Shown here one piece after another: positions 26,440-35,516 of a stretch of 64,000 bases of DNA. Numbering within the stretch: the first letter of the stretch is position 1; the number at the start of each line of letters is the position of its first letter. The notes beneath the pieces were generated by a model. That model ran no database searches and was not told the DNA's origin. It saw only the letters and a list, made by a program, of their open reading frames with translations. The position numbers and the translations under genes are program-made. The stretch is from JABDLO01 sp035327565 (lineage in GTDB: Bacteria; Bacteroidota; Bacteroidia; Chitinophagales; Saprospiraceae), in assembly GCA_035327565.1 (NCBI GenBank), contig DAOLDB010000010.1, positions 1 through 64,000 of the forward strand. The letters run 5' to 3'.

Positions 26440-28257
26440 ATGATGCATGCAATTCATAGAATATGGAAGAAAACCGCAATCATGTATCTGTTATTGCTGA
26501 TGCTTCCATGGATACTTTATCATAAATCCGTATCATTTGGATATGTATTGGACGATGCGGTAGTTATTACCGGCAATTCATTTACGAAAGAAGGAATTAA
26601 GGGAGTGAAGTCCATATTCACCACTGAAAGTTTTACCGGGTATTTTGGAGAACAAAAAGACCTTGTACAAGGGGCGCGTTACAGACCGTTGTCCATAGCT
26701 ACTTTTGCTTTGGAGTATCATTATTTTGGAGAAAACCCTTCGATTAGTCATGCTATCAATATCCTTTTATATGGAATTCTTGGTGTTGCCCTATTTTTCT
26801 TTATGAGGATTTTGAAGCATTCAGAAAAACAACCCTTGTTGTGGAATTTCGCTTTTTTAACCTCTATCCTTTACATTTTGCACCCCGTTCATACAGAAGC
26901 CGTTGCCAATATCAAAGGCAGGGATGAGATATTGACTTTTCTTTTTGGGGCAATGTCGCTTATTGCTTGTATCCAATGGCATAAATCAGGAAAGAATTTC
27001 TATGCGTATATCAGCGGGTTTTCATTCTTACTTGCATTGCTTGCAAAAGAAAATGCCATCACGCTTCTTGGAGTCATCCCTGTTATTTTTTATGTTTTTC
27101 ACAATATATCTCTTCTAAGATCATTGCTTTATACCCTCCCTGCACTGGCAGCAACAGTAGTTTACCTTATCATCAGGATTCAGGTAATCGGTTACTTGTT
27201 GAATGACTCTTCGATTATTACCGACATTATGAACAACCCATTTGTCTACATGTCCCAAGGCGAAAAATACGCGACAATCATATATACACTGTGGAAATAT
27301 TTTCAACTATCTGTCTTTCCACATCCACTTTCTCATGATTATTATCCATATGCCATCCCTGTAATGAGCTGGTCGGATTTCGCTGTATGGTTTTCATTAT
27401 TTTTTCATATTGTGTTGTGCGTATTAACCCTTATGGGTATCCTCAGAAAACAAAGTATGTATTTTGGTCTGGCCTTCTATTGGATTACTCTGTCAATAGT
27501 GTCAAATCTTTTTATCAATATGGGGACTTTCATGAATGAAAGATTTCTTTTTATGCCAAGTTTTGGCATATGTATCATAATGTCTGTCTTTCTATTAAAA
27601 ATAAACGGGTTGACATCGGGAAAACTTTACTTAAAGTACTGTGCACCAATGTTGTTTTTTGTCATTGTGGCAGGATATTCTTTCAAAACTTTGGACAGGG
27701 TTTCTGATTGGGAAAATCCTGTCACTTTGAACCGGTCTGCGGTAAAGACCAACCCGGGTAGTGCACGAGCCAACACCTTCATGGCTACCGCATTATACGA
27801 CAAATGGAAAAATCAACCCCGTTCAGAAGAAAAATACAAAGACTTAGTTTTAGCTTTGGAATATGCAGAAATGGCAACGCAAATTTTACCTGAGTACAAA
27901 AATGCTCAAATTATCAAAGCAGGTTGTGCGGCTGAATTATATAATTATGACAGAAATCTGAATCAATTGCTTAAGATTTTTGGAGAAGTAGTCATGGAAA
28001 GGCCTGATGTGGGCTTTGTAAAGGAATACATGGATTATTTACTGCATACCACTCCTATTGTCTCATTGATCCCCTGGTATAAAGAAATTGTATATCAGGG
28101 GTTGGTTGTGGAAAAAAAGCTATACTCATATGGTGTGGTTTATCTGAATGCTGCTTATATTCAGGATCGAAACCAGAAAATAATCAGGGACATGCTGGCA
28201 TATACGTATCAGAAAGCTGGAAATATAGCTAAAGCGGATGAATTGCTACTTAAATAA
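26440..28257 (+). CDS. TMTC-like polytopic membrane protein
   Basis: 605 residues with about ten membrane segments in the first 420, then a soluble tail of about 180 that looks like TPR-type helices (Ala-Leu-Glu-Tyr-Ala-Glu-Met-Ala). An Asp-Asp pair at 37-38 in the first loop and the Arg-Tyr-Arg-Pro-Leu segment are typical of TMTC/GT-C glycosyltransferase relatives, where the Asp pair is catalytic. The His-Pro-Val-His-Thr-Glu-Ala-Val motif near 150 also fits. It probably transfers a lipid-linked sugar to something outside the cytoplasm. It ends 11 bases before dprA. Confidence 0.75.
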   Translation: MMHAIHRIWKKTAIMYLLLLMLPWILYHKSVSFGYVLDDAVVITGNSFTKEGIKGVKSIFTTESFTGYFGEQKDLVQGARYRPLSIATFALEYHYFGENPSISHAINILLYGILGVALFFFMRILKHSEKQPLLWNFAFLTSILYILHPVHTEAVANIKGRDEILTFLFGAMSLIACIQWHKSGKNFYAYISGFSFLLALLAKENAITLLGVIPVIFYVFHNISLLRSLLYTLPALAATVVYLIIRIQVIGYLLNDSSIITDIMNNPFVYMSQGEKYATIIYTLWKYFQLSVFPHPLSHDYYPYAIPVMSWSDFAVWFSLFFHIVLCVLTLMGILRKQSMYFGLAFYWITLSIVSNLFINMGTFMNERFLFMPSFGICIIMSVFLLKINGLTSGKLYLKYCAPMLFFVIVAGYSFKTLDRVSDWENPVTLNRSAVKTNPGSARANTFMATALYDKWKNQPRSEEKYKDLVLALEYAEMATQILPEYKNAQIIKAGCAAELYNYDRNLNQLLKIFGEVVMERPDVGFVKEYMDYLLHTTPIVSLIPWYKEIVYQGLVVEKKLYSYGVVYLNAAYIQDRNQKIIRDMLAYTYQKAGNIAKADELLLK

Positions 28258-28268
28258 AATGCACATTG

Positions 28269-29366
28269 ATGAGGAAAGATCTGCTACATATCATTGCATT
28301 GACGAAAGTTAAAAATGTAGGTCCGGTAACATTCAGGTCTTTAATCAGGCACTGTGGAGGTGTGGTGGAAGTATTTGAATCCAGCGAAAAGGATATATTA
28401 TCCATTCCGAATATTGGTAAGACGATTTTTCGTGAAATACAATCTTCGACCATCTGGAAAAAGGCTGAAAAAGAGTTGGCTTTTGTCGAAAAACATGGAA
28501 TTACACCATTGTTTTATATGGATGCTTTATATCCGGGTCGGCTAAAACAATTTGATGACTGCCCGGTATTATTGTATTTTAAAGGCAACTGCTCTTTAAA
28601 TCATTTTCGAACGGTGGGCATTGTAGGTACCAGAAGTCCTACAGATTATGGAAAAAGTATCACCGAAAAGCTGGTTGAGGGACTTCATGCATACCAACCC
28701 TTCATCATCAGCGGAATGGCCTATGGTATAGATGCCCACGCACATAGAAAATCATTGGAATTCGGATTGTCTACTGTAGGAGTATTGGGCCACGGGTTGC
28801 ATACTCTATACCCTCAAACCAACAGGAGTCTGGCAGAAAAAATACTGAACCAGGGTGGTTTGCTGACAGAATTCAGCTCAGAGGATGGGCCCGATAAAGA
28901 ACATTTTCCTATGAGAAACCGAATTATCGCTGCCTTGAGTGATGCACTGATCGTCATAGAATCCGGTGAGAAAGGAGGATCTATGATTACTGCTGACTTA
29001 GCTAATCAATACCATAAAGATGTATTTGCCTTCCCGGGAAAAACAGATGATATAAAATCTGCCGGATGTAATAAATTAATTAAAACCCACAAAGCTGCAT
29101 TAATTGAATCCGTTGAAGACATAGCCTATGTCATGAGATGGGATCAAATGGACTCTCTAAGATCATCTCAATCCACTTTATTTGTTGAGTTGGATGAAAC
29201 GGAACAAAAAATTATTCAAATACTCAGAGAAAACAGGGAAATGACCATTGATACTTTGCACTATACATTGAAGCTATCCATATCACAAATGGCCAACATA
29301 TTACTCAATATGGAGTTCAAAGGAGTGGTTACAAGTTTACCTGGCAACAGATACATTGCCACGTAA
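28269..29366 (+). CDS. dprA: DNA-processing protein DprA
   Basis: 365 residues from the ATG at 28269; a TTG one codon earlier is less likely. It binds single-stranded DNA entering during natural transformation and loads RecA. An N-terminal helical region precedes the Rossmann core: Val-Gly-Ile-Val-Gly-Thr-Arg near 116, Ser-Gly-Met-Ala-Tyr-Gly-Ile-Asp-Ala-His near 147, and Glu-Lys-Gly-Gly-Ser-Met near 235. The last 65 residues form a DprA winged-helix domain. It may be co-transcribed with the TMTC-like gene. No competence genes are adjacent, so natural transformation cannot be inferred from this alone. Confidence 0.95.
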   Translation: MRKDLLHIIALTKVKNVGPVTFRSLIRHCGGVVEVFESSEKDILSIPNIGKTIFREIQSSTIWKKAEKELAFVEKHGITPLFYMDALYPGRLKQFDDCPVLLYFKGNCSLNHFRTVGIVGTRSPTDYGKSITEKLVEGLHAYQPFIISGMAYGIDAHAHRKSLEFGLSTVGVLGHGLHTLYPQTNRSLAEKILNQGGLLTEFSSEDGPDKEHFPMRNRIIAALSDALIVIESGEKGGSMITADLANQYHKDVFAFPGKTDDIKSAGCNKLIKTHKAALIESVEDIAYVMRWDQMDSLRSSQSTLFVELDETEQKIIQILRENREMTIDTLHYTLKLSISQMANILLNMEFKGVVTSLPGNRYIAT

Positions 29367-29485
29367 AGATTTCTGATTAATTAAGATAAATTTATCATTT
29401 ATGTTAAATTCCAGTATTTATAGGATTGCTTTGAACTGAAAAGTTCAATTCCATCGTTATATCACTCGTACATTTCTTTCAAGAC

Positions 29486-29866
29486 ATGAAATTTGTATTC
29501 ACCTTCATTGCAATTTCAGGCATTTGTTCCGGCCTTGCCGGTCAAAATGATCAGTTTTTTAATGCAATCAGAAATGGTAATATTTCCGTTGTATCGCATT
29601 TAATGGATAACAGAGTGGAAGTAAGCCTCATTGAAGAACACAGCATTTACTCAAAAGCACAAGCTGTTCAGAAAGTGAATAGTTGGCTTACCAGGACAAA
29701 TCCGATATCTGTTCAAAGTCTTCATGGGGGGGAATCAGCAGATCAGAAATCTTTCTATCAGGTGGCAAAATTGACCGCGGCCGGTGGTACTTACCGAATA
29801 TTTGTATATTTTGAAAAGAGCAATTCCTCAGCTTCCATCAAAAAAATTCAGATCGATCCTTTTTAG
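29486..29866 (+). CDS. DUF4783-family exported protein
   Basis: 126 residues. Signal peptide of about 19 residues ending Leu-Ala-Gly-Gln. The mature part has an NTF2-like or cystatin-like outline: helix with Ala-Ile-Arg-Asn-Gly-Asn, then Ser-Lys-Ala-Gln-Ala and Phe-Tyr-Gln-Val-Ala strands. This matches the DUF4783 family of Bacteroidota. Function not known. It is convergent with the TIGR02757 gene, 25 bases apart, and 120 bases downstream of dprA. Confidence 0.8.
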   Translation: MKFVFTFIAISGICSGLAGQNDQFFNAIRNGNISVVSHLMDNRVEVSLIEEHSIYSKAQAVQKVNSWLTRTNPISVQSLHGGESADQKSFYQVAKLTAAGGTYRIFVYFEKSNSSASIKKIQIDPF

Positions 29867-29891
29867 TGTCTGATTTTAGAAAAAGAATGTA

Positions 29892-30671
29892 TTAAAGAGT
29901 CACAGGCCATTTCATAATACCCATACCAAAAAGAGAGTAATCATATTTAACCGGATCATCCCGATCAAATATTTTCAATGTTTCCGTAAGCTCTACTACT
30001 GCTTGCCAATCCATCTGGTTTCGATGCAATAAACCCAATTTTTTAGCCGTGCGGAACACGTGAATGTCCATTGGAATCTTCAGATCAGATGCTTTGATAC
30101 GATTCCACACACCAAAATCGATGCCAACAGGATCCTTGCGTACCATCCATCTGAGAAACATATTTATTCTTTTACAGGTACTTTTTTTACATGGAGCACT
30201 TACATGCTTTTCAGACCTTTTCAGAAAATGAGGATGTTTAAGAAATAATGTATGAAAGCGGTTTATCCCGGCTTCTACAGGATCACCATCCGGACTATCT
30301 TGATCAATAAATGCATTTTCAAGGCTTTGAAATTGAGAATAATACCAATTAAAAAAGGAAATAAAACACAATGCATCATCGCCATTAAATGTCCTGTGTT
30401 TAAATTCTGTAAAGGGTTGCAGGTCTTCTTTTTCAAAATTCAACACGAAATCATGTGGAGCAAAATCCATTAATTCAAAAAATGATCTCGCTTTATTAAT
30501 GATCGTTTTTCTTTGACCCCAGGAGAATAACGCGGTGATTAAGCCTGCTATTTCTATGTCTTGCTTGTGGGAGAACATATGTGGTATTGCCACCGGATCT
30601 GTCTGAATAAATTCACTACAGTTGTACTCCCGGTACCTGGAATCGAGAAGATTTTTCAGACCTTCCTTCAA
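29892..30671 (-). CDS. TIGR02757 (DUF2400) family protein
   Basis: 259 residues, TTG start at 30671; no in-frame ATG until residue 32. Ala-Leu-Phe-Ser-Trp-Gly-Gln-Arg-Lys-Thr-Ile near 47, Trp-Met-Val-Arg-Lys-Asp-Pro-Val-Gly-Ile-Asp near 172 and Pro-Met-Asp-Ile-His-Val near 196 match TIGR02757, a conserved Bacteroidota family of unknown function whose helical pattern recalls HhH-GPD DNA glycosylases. It begins three bases after the infB stop, so it is the last gene of the rimP-nusA-infB operon, an unusual addition to that operon. Confidence 0.85.
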   Translation of the reverse strand: MKEGLKNLLDSRYREYNCSEFIQTDPVAIPHMFSHKQDIEIAGLITALFSWGQRKTIINKARSFFELMDFAPHDFVLNFEKEDLQPFTEFKHRTFNGDDALCFISFFNWYYSQFQSLENAFIDQDSPDGDPVEAGINRFHTLFLKHPHFLKRSEKHVSAPCKKSTCKRINMFLRWMVRKDPVGIDFGVWNRIKASDLKIPMDIHVFRTAKKLGLLHRNQMDWQAVVELTETLKIFDRDDPVKYDYSLFGMGIMKWPVTL

Positions 30672-30674
30672 AAT

Positions 30675-33392
30675 TTAAGACAAAGTTTGCTTCCTTTCGA
30701 TAATCTCGTAAGCTTCAACAAAATCCCCGACTTTAATATCATTGAAATTCTTGATGGTCAATCCACATTCCATTCCATTCTTTACTTCCTTGACATCATC
30801 TTTAAATCTTTTGAGGGTTCCCAGCTCGGCATTAGCACCTTCTTTCTGAGGATAAACTACAATACCCTCTCTAATGACTCTGATCAAAGAATTGCGATTA
30901 ATTTTACCTTCCACCACCATGCATCCCGCAACGGTACCTACTTTGCTTATTTTGTAAACCTCTCGCACTTCTACCAAACCCAAAATATTCTCTTCCCGGG
31001 TAGGTTCAAGCATCCCTTCAATAGCCATTTTAATTTCTTCTATGGCTTCATAAATGATGGAATAGGTTTTTATCTGAACGCCTTCTTTCTCCGCAAGATT
31101 TCTTGCTCCCATACTGGGCCTCACCTGGAATCCAATGATGATGGCATCTGACGCAGATGCAAGCAAAACATCGGATTCTGCAATCTGACCTACTGCTTTG
31201 TGAATGACATTAACTTGTACCGATTCAATAGACAATTTAATCAAAGAGTCCGAAAGCGCTTCGATCGAACCATCCACATCGCCTTTTACTATCAGGTTCA
31301 ATTCCTTAAAATTCCCAAGTGCAAGTCGTCTTCCTATTTCATCCAGACTGATTCGCTTACTTGCGCGATTGGTTTGCTCCCGTTCAATTTGTGCTCTTTT
31401 GGCTGCTATTTGACGTGCCTCCTGATCAGAATCCAATACTTTAAACTTTTCACCCGCCTGGGGAGCACCACTTAATCCCAATACAAGAATAGGAGTAGAT
31501 GGACCCGCCTCTTTCAATCGCTTTCCTCTTTCATTAAACATAGCCTTAACTCTTCCGGAATAGGCTCCTGCAACCAAAGAGTCACCGATGTTGAGTGTTC
31601 CTCCCTGAACCAGGCACTTGGTTACATATCCTCTTCCTTTATCCAGTGAAGCCTCAATGACCGTCCCCACTGCTTCTTTATTAGGATTGGCGCTCAATTC
31701 GAGCAATTCCGCTTCCAAAAGAACTTTTTCTAAAAGCTGATCTATATTCATTCCTGTTTTGGCAGAAATATCCTGTGATTGGTATTTACCCCCCCAGGAT
31801 TCAACGAGAAAATTCATAGAAGCCAATTCCTGCTTAATTTTTTCTGGGTCAGCTCCATCTTTGTCAATTTTATTAATTGCAAACACTATAGGTACACCGG
31901 CAGCCTGAGCATGACTGATGGCCTCTTTGGTTTGAGGCATGATGTGGTCATCCGCAGCTACAATAATAATAACAATATCGGTAATCTTAGCACCTCTGGC
32001 TCTCATTGCAGTAAATGCTTCATGACCCGGTGTATCTAAAAAGGTGATTTTCTTTTTATCTGGACCTACACGTACTTCGTAAGCTCCAATGTGTTGTGTA
32101 ATACCTCCCGCTTCCCCTCCGGCCACATCGGTTTTTCGAATATAATCGAGGAGTGAAGTTTTACCGTGGTCAACATGACCCATCACCGTTACTATAGGTG
32201 CCCGGGGTAGTAAATCTTCCGGTCTGTCATCTTCTTCAATTTCTTCATCCACATGGTCTTCGGCACTGATAAATTCAACTTCATGACCAAACTCTGTAGC
32301 AAGTAACTCTATAACTTCAGCATCCAACCTCTGATTTATAGAAACAATAACCCCTAGATTAAGACATGTGGTAATTACCTCTGAAACCGACACATTGAGA
32401 ATACTCGCCAACTCACTAACAGAGATAAACTCTGTTACTTTGATCTTTAAATCCTGATTTTCAAGCTCCTTTAACTCCTGCTTCTCTCTTTTACCTTCAC
32501 GACTATCACGTCGTATTTTTTGTCTTTTATTTTTACTCCCACCGGAAATCCTGGCCATAGTGGCCTTGATTTTTTCCTCTATTTCCTTCTGCGTAACTTC
32601 TTTGACCTCTTCCTCTTTCCTACTTCCTTTATTACCACCTTGTTGAACATGTGTTGGAGCAATCTTCTTTCTTTTTCTCTTCCTCTTTGATGCCCGTTGT
32701 TCTTCAACTGCCTCTTTAACAGGAGTTTCAGGTTTTATTTCTTCAGGTTTTGCCTTCTTCTTTTGAGGATTGAGCTTTCCGGTATCAATCTTACCCATGA
32801 TTTTCAACCCTTGCAATTGAGGAGTCTTGGCTCTAAGCAATTCTTTAATTTCAGGTTCAGTTCCTATATTTTCATTCGTCTTAACCTGATCTGAAGGAAT
32901 CACTTCGGGCTCAATCTCTGAAACAGGAGTTTCTATTTCCTGGTGTTCCTTCTTCTCCGTTTTTGGGGATTCCTGGACATTTTCTTCTTTTGGAGGTGCA
33001 GGCTTTGACTTATCAAGATCAATTTTTCCAACGACTTTTAACTTAGGCGTTTCTACTTTAGCCCGGATAAATTCATCTTTCTGGGGTGTGTCAAGGGTAG
33101 GAGTTTGAATTTCTTTTTTGAAAGGCTCCTCTCGAAATAAGACCTCCTGATGAGATTGTTTCTGTGGAATTTCATCCCGTGGAGAAGTTCTTCCCCCAAT
33201 GATCATTTTATCCGCTTTCTCCTTAACGGCCATTGAATTGCTGAACTCCTTTACTAACTCCGAATACATTTCATCGCTCACTTTAGAAGTGGGTTTATTG
33301 TCTATAACAAACCCCTTGCCCGTGAGAAATTCCACAATCGTAGAAGTTCCTACATTTAATTCCTTCGCTATTTTTACTAATTTTTCTGACAT
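30675..33392 (-). CDS. infB: Translation initiation factor IF-2
   Basis: 905 residues. It delivers initiator tRNA to the 30S subunit and drives subunit joining with GTP. The N-terminal 300 residues are a Lys/Glu/Pro-rich linker of low complexity, ending in a basic stretch. The GTPase domain starts near 400: Gly-His-Val-Asp-His-Gly-Lys-Thr-Ser near 405 (G1), Asp-Thr-Pro-Gly-His-Glu near 453 (G3) and Asn-Lys-Ile-Asp near 507 (G4). Domains II, III and IV follow. No motif is missing. Third gene of the rimP-nusA-infB operon. Confidence 0.98.
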   Translation of the reverse strand: MSEKLVKIAKELNVGTSTIVEFLTGKGFVIDNKPTSKVSDEMYSELVKEFSNSMAVKEKADKMIIGGRTSPRDEIPQKQSHQEVLFREEPFKKEIQTPTLDTPQKDEFIRAKVETPKLKVVGKIDLDKSKPAPPKEENVQESPKTEKKEHQEIETPVSEIEPEVIPSDQVKTNENIGTEPEIKELLRAKTPQLQGLKIMGKIDTGKLNPQKKKAKPEEIKPETPVKEAVEEQRASKRKRKRKKIAPTHVQQGGNKGSRKEEEVKEVTQKEIEEKIKATMARISGGSKNKRQKIRRDSREGKREKQELKELENQDLKIKVTEFISVSELASILNVSVSEVITTCLNLGVIVSINQRLDAEVIELLATEFGHEVEFISAEDHVDEEIEEDDRPEDLLPRAPIVTVMGHVDHGKTSLLDYIRKTDVAGGEAGGITQHIGAYEVRVGPDKKKITFLDTPGHEAFTAMRARGAKITDIVIIIVAADDHIMPQTKEAISHAQAAGVPIVFAINKIDKDGADPEKIKQELASMNFLVESWGGKYQSQDISAKTGMNIDQLLEKVLLEAELLELSANPNKEAVGTVIEASLDKGRGYVTKCLVQGGTLNIGDSLVAGAYSGRVKAMFNERGKRLKEAGPSTPILVLGLSGAPQAGEKFKVLDSDQEARQIAAKRAQIEREQTNRASKRISLDEIGRRLALGNFKELNLIVKGDVDGSIEALSDSLIKLSIESVQVNVIHKAVGQIAESDVLLASASDAIIIGFQVRPSMGARNLAEKEGVQIKTYSIIYEAIEEIKMAIEGMLEPTREENILGLVEVREVYKISKVGTVAGCMVVEGKINRNSLIRVIREGIVVYPQKEGANAELGTLKRFKDDVKEVKNGMECGLTIKNFNDIKVGDFVEAYEIIERKQTLS

Positions 33393-33578
33393 TCAGGCTT
33401 TTTAGTTAATCGAATGCAATCTATTGTGCATTTTTTACAAAAAAAATAATGACTTCATTTGGCTATTATCTTTTGAACCATTTCGTCCGAACCATAAAGT
33501 TCCTTGTTTGGCTCTTAAATAAGTTGCCGTTTCTATATAACTACGGTCAAATATCAATTTACACTTCTACCAATAATA

Positions 33579-34817
33579 TTAATCTTCTTCAAATTCAGAT
33601 GCTAAAATACTGATCACATCATCTATGGTTTCCTCTTCCAAATCCGTCCTTCTTATTAATTCTTCTTTACTCAATTGTAATACAGATCTGGCAGTATCAC
33701 AACCTATATTTTTGAATGCATTTATAATCCACTCTTCAATTTCATCGGAAAATTCATCTAAATCGACATCTTCAATTTCATATTCATCAGTTTCTCTGTA
33801 TACATCAATTTCATAACCCGTCAGTTTGCTGGCTAATTTAATATTACTGCCTCCTTTTCCTATTGCCAAAGATACCTGATCAGGCTTTAAAAAGACGGAT
33901 GCTCTCATCTGCTCATTATCGATTTGGATGCTGGAAACTTTTGCAGGAGTCAGAGACCTTTGAATATACAATGTCAGGTTATTGGTGAAATTGACAATAT
34001 CTATGTTTTCATTCTTTAATTCCCTCACAATGCCATGTATTCTGGATCCTTTCATACCCACACAGGCTCCAACAGGATCGATTCTGTCATCATAGGATTC
34101 TACCGACACTTTAGCTCTTTCTCCGGGCATCCTGACGATGTTCTTTATGGTAATCAGTCCATCTTCTATCTCAGGCACTTCCTGTTCTAAAAGCTTTTCC
34201 AGGAACCGGTTATCCGTTCTGGAAAGAATAATGACCGGTGAATTATTTCTCATTTCCACTTTCTTAATCACTCCTCTTACCATATCTCCCTTACGGAAAA
34301 AATCACCTTTGATCATATCGGTCCGGGGTAATACCAGTTCATTGCCTGTCACATCATCAATGATGAGTAATTCCTTTTTTAAAATCTGTCCCACTTCGCC
34401 CAGCACGATTTCCCCTACCCTATCCATGTACTTTTTATAAATTTCATCTTTCTCCAGTTCACTCAATCTGGAGATAAGGGTTTGTCGCGCTGCCATGATG
34501 GACCTTCTTCCAAATTCTTCGAGATAAAGCTGCTGATAACATTCTTCACCCACCTCGTAATCCTCATCTATAGCCAAAGCTTCAGAAATGGAAATCTGGC
34601 TATTCTCGTCCAATACTTCACCATCAGGAACAATTTCTCTCACCCGCCACATTTCAAGGTCTCCATTTTGTGGATTGATGATGACATCAAAATTTTCATC
34701 AGATCCATATTTCTTCCGGATCAAAGTCCGAAAAACATCTTCCAGTACCCGTACCATTGTAGGCCTGTCAATGCTTTTCCCTGCTTTAAATTCTGAAAAA
34801 GATTCTACTAAATTCAT
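33579..34817 (-). CDS. nusA: Transcription termination/antitermination factor NusA
   Basis: 412 residues. It binds RNA polymerase and nascent RNA and tunes pausing, termination and antitermination. An N-terminal RNAP-binding domain (1-125) is followed by S1 (about 130-200) and two KH domains (about 210-345; Gly-Met-Lys-Gly-Ser-Arg-Ile near 253, Gly-Lys-Gly-Gly-Ser-Asn near 320). A C-terminal acidic region with a short helix-hairpin (Asp-Leu-Glu-Glu-Glu-Thr) ends it. Bacteroidota NusA usually ends here without the E. coli AR2 repeat. Second gene of the operon, six bases after rimP. Confidence 0.97.
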   Translation of the reverse strand: MNLVESFSEFKAGKSIDRPTMVRVLEDVFRTLIRKKYGSDENFDVIINPQNGDLEMWRVREIVPDGEVLDENSQISISEALAIDEDYEVGEECYQQLYLEEFGRRSIMAARQTLISRLSELEKDEIYKKYMDRVGEIVLGEVGQILKKELLIIDDVTGNELVLPRTDMIKGDFFRKGDMVRGVIKKVEMRNNSPVIILSRTDNRFLEKLLEQEVPEIEDGLITIKNIVRMPGERAKVSVESYDDRIDPVGACVGMKGSRIHGIVRELKNENIDIVNFTNNLTLYIQRSLTPAKVSSIQIDNEQMRASVFLKPDQVSLAIGKGGSNIKLASKLTGYEIDVYRETDEYEIEDVDLDEFSDEIEEWIINAFKNIGCDTARSVLQLSKEELIRRTDLEEETIDDVISILASEFEED

Positions 34818-34823
34818 ATTTTT

Positions 34824-35297
34824 TTAATTAAAGCTTATTTTAATTTTAGCTATTTGTATGTCACTATAAGAGAATAGTTCCTCTTTTTTAATTTTTGTCC
34901 TTTTCCGCCCGACCCTCTCCGAATCTTCCCATTCTATAGAAAAATTCTCTTGACCGGCATTTTTAATGGTTCCTTTCAATAAGCGACCGGATTCAGTTTT
35001 TAACTCCACCGTTCTGCCTATGTTTTTAATATATTGACGGGGAAATCTTAAAGGTCTACCGACACCTGCAGAGGAAACTTCAAGAATGTAGCGATCACCA
35101 AAATATTGTTTGGCATCCAATACATTTTCAATATGGCGGCTGATTTTCTTACATTTTTCAAAAGTAACTTCTTCATCACTATCTATAAAAATCTCAATCC
35201 TTGGCAATTGAATTTGTATATCTACAAGAAAACAGTCGTGCAAATCTTCAGATTCCAATGCTTCACCAACCAGACCCAATAATAATTCCTTATCCAC
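34824..35297 (-). CDS. rimP: Ribosome maturation factor RimP
   Basis: 157 residues from a GTG at 35297 (Val-Asp-Lys-Glu-Leu-Leu). The frame is open to a TTG at 35360, but that codon lies inside the -7 box of the promoter and the extension would run through the hairpin at 35316-35339, so it cannot be the start. RimP helps assemble 16S rRNA and S12 into the 30S subunit. Visible: Glu-Val-Ser-Ser-Ala-Gly-Val-Gly-Arg-Pro-Leu near 91, the family signature, and an N-terminal alpha/beta domain before it. First gene of the rimP-nusA-infB-TIGR02757 operon. Confidence 0.95.
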   Translation of the reverse strand: MDKELLLGLVGEALESEDLHDCFLVDIQIQLPRIEIFIDSDEEVTFEKCKKISRHIENVLDAKQYFGDRYILEVSSAGVGRPLRFPRQYIKNIGRTVELKTESGRLLKGTIKNAGQENFSIEWEDSERVGRKRTKIKKEELFSYSDIQIAKIKISFN

Positions 35298-35315
35298 TTT
35301 AAAAATAAATATATT

Positions 35316-35339
35316 AAAAAAGGGAACCTTTCGTTCCCT
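35316..35339 (-). terminator. Terminator-like hairpin in the rimP leader
   Basis: On the minus strand AGGGAAC and GTTCCCT pair perfectly over seven bases around a five-base loop, followed by a run of six T. This is an intrinsic-terminator shape. It lies 12-20 bases downstream of the predicted rimP transcription start and 19 bases before the GTG start, so it may be a leader attenuator. It could also end transcripts from rnr, whose stop is 178 bases upstream. Confidence 0.7.
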
Positions 35340-35357
35340 CCTTTCCTTTTTCCGCCG

Positions 35358-35388
35358 CAAATATAATCAAAATATGAGTATATATCAA
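35358..35388 (-). promoter_or_regulatory. Promoter of the rimP-nusA-infB operon
   Basis: A complete Bacteroidota-type promoter on the minus strand: TTG (386-388 of this 35 kb block) and TATATTTG (358-365) separated by 20 bases, the preferred spacing. The predicted transcript starts near 35351 with a purine-rich leader that runs into the hairpin. Confidence 0.65.
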
Positions 35389-35516
35389 TTTTTGTTTGGA
35401 TAATGCATTTTTACGTAATTACTCCAAATTCATCCCCGCCAAATTCATAAACTTATGTTTACTAAGGAAAAAGAAGTAGAAACAGGTTGCTAGAAAAAAA
35501 ACAATGATTTATAATG

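Noticed and set aside
35298..35360. 21-residue N-terminal extension of RimP
   Set aside because: The TTG at 35360 lies within the -7 box and the extension reads through the terminator-like hairpin.
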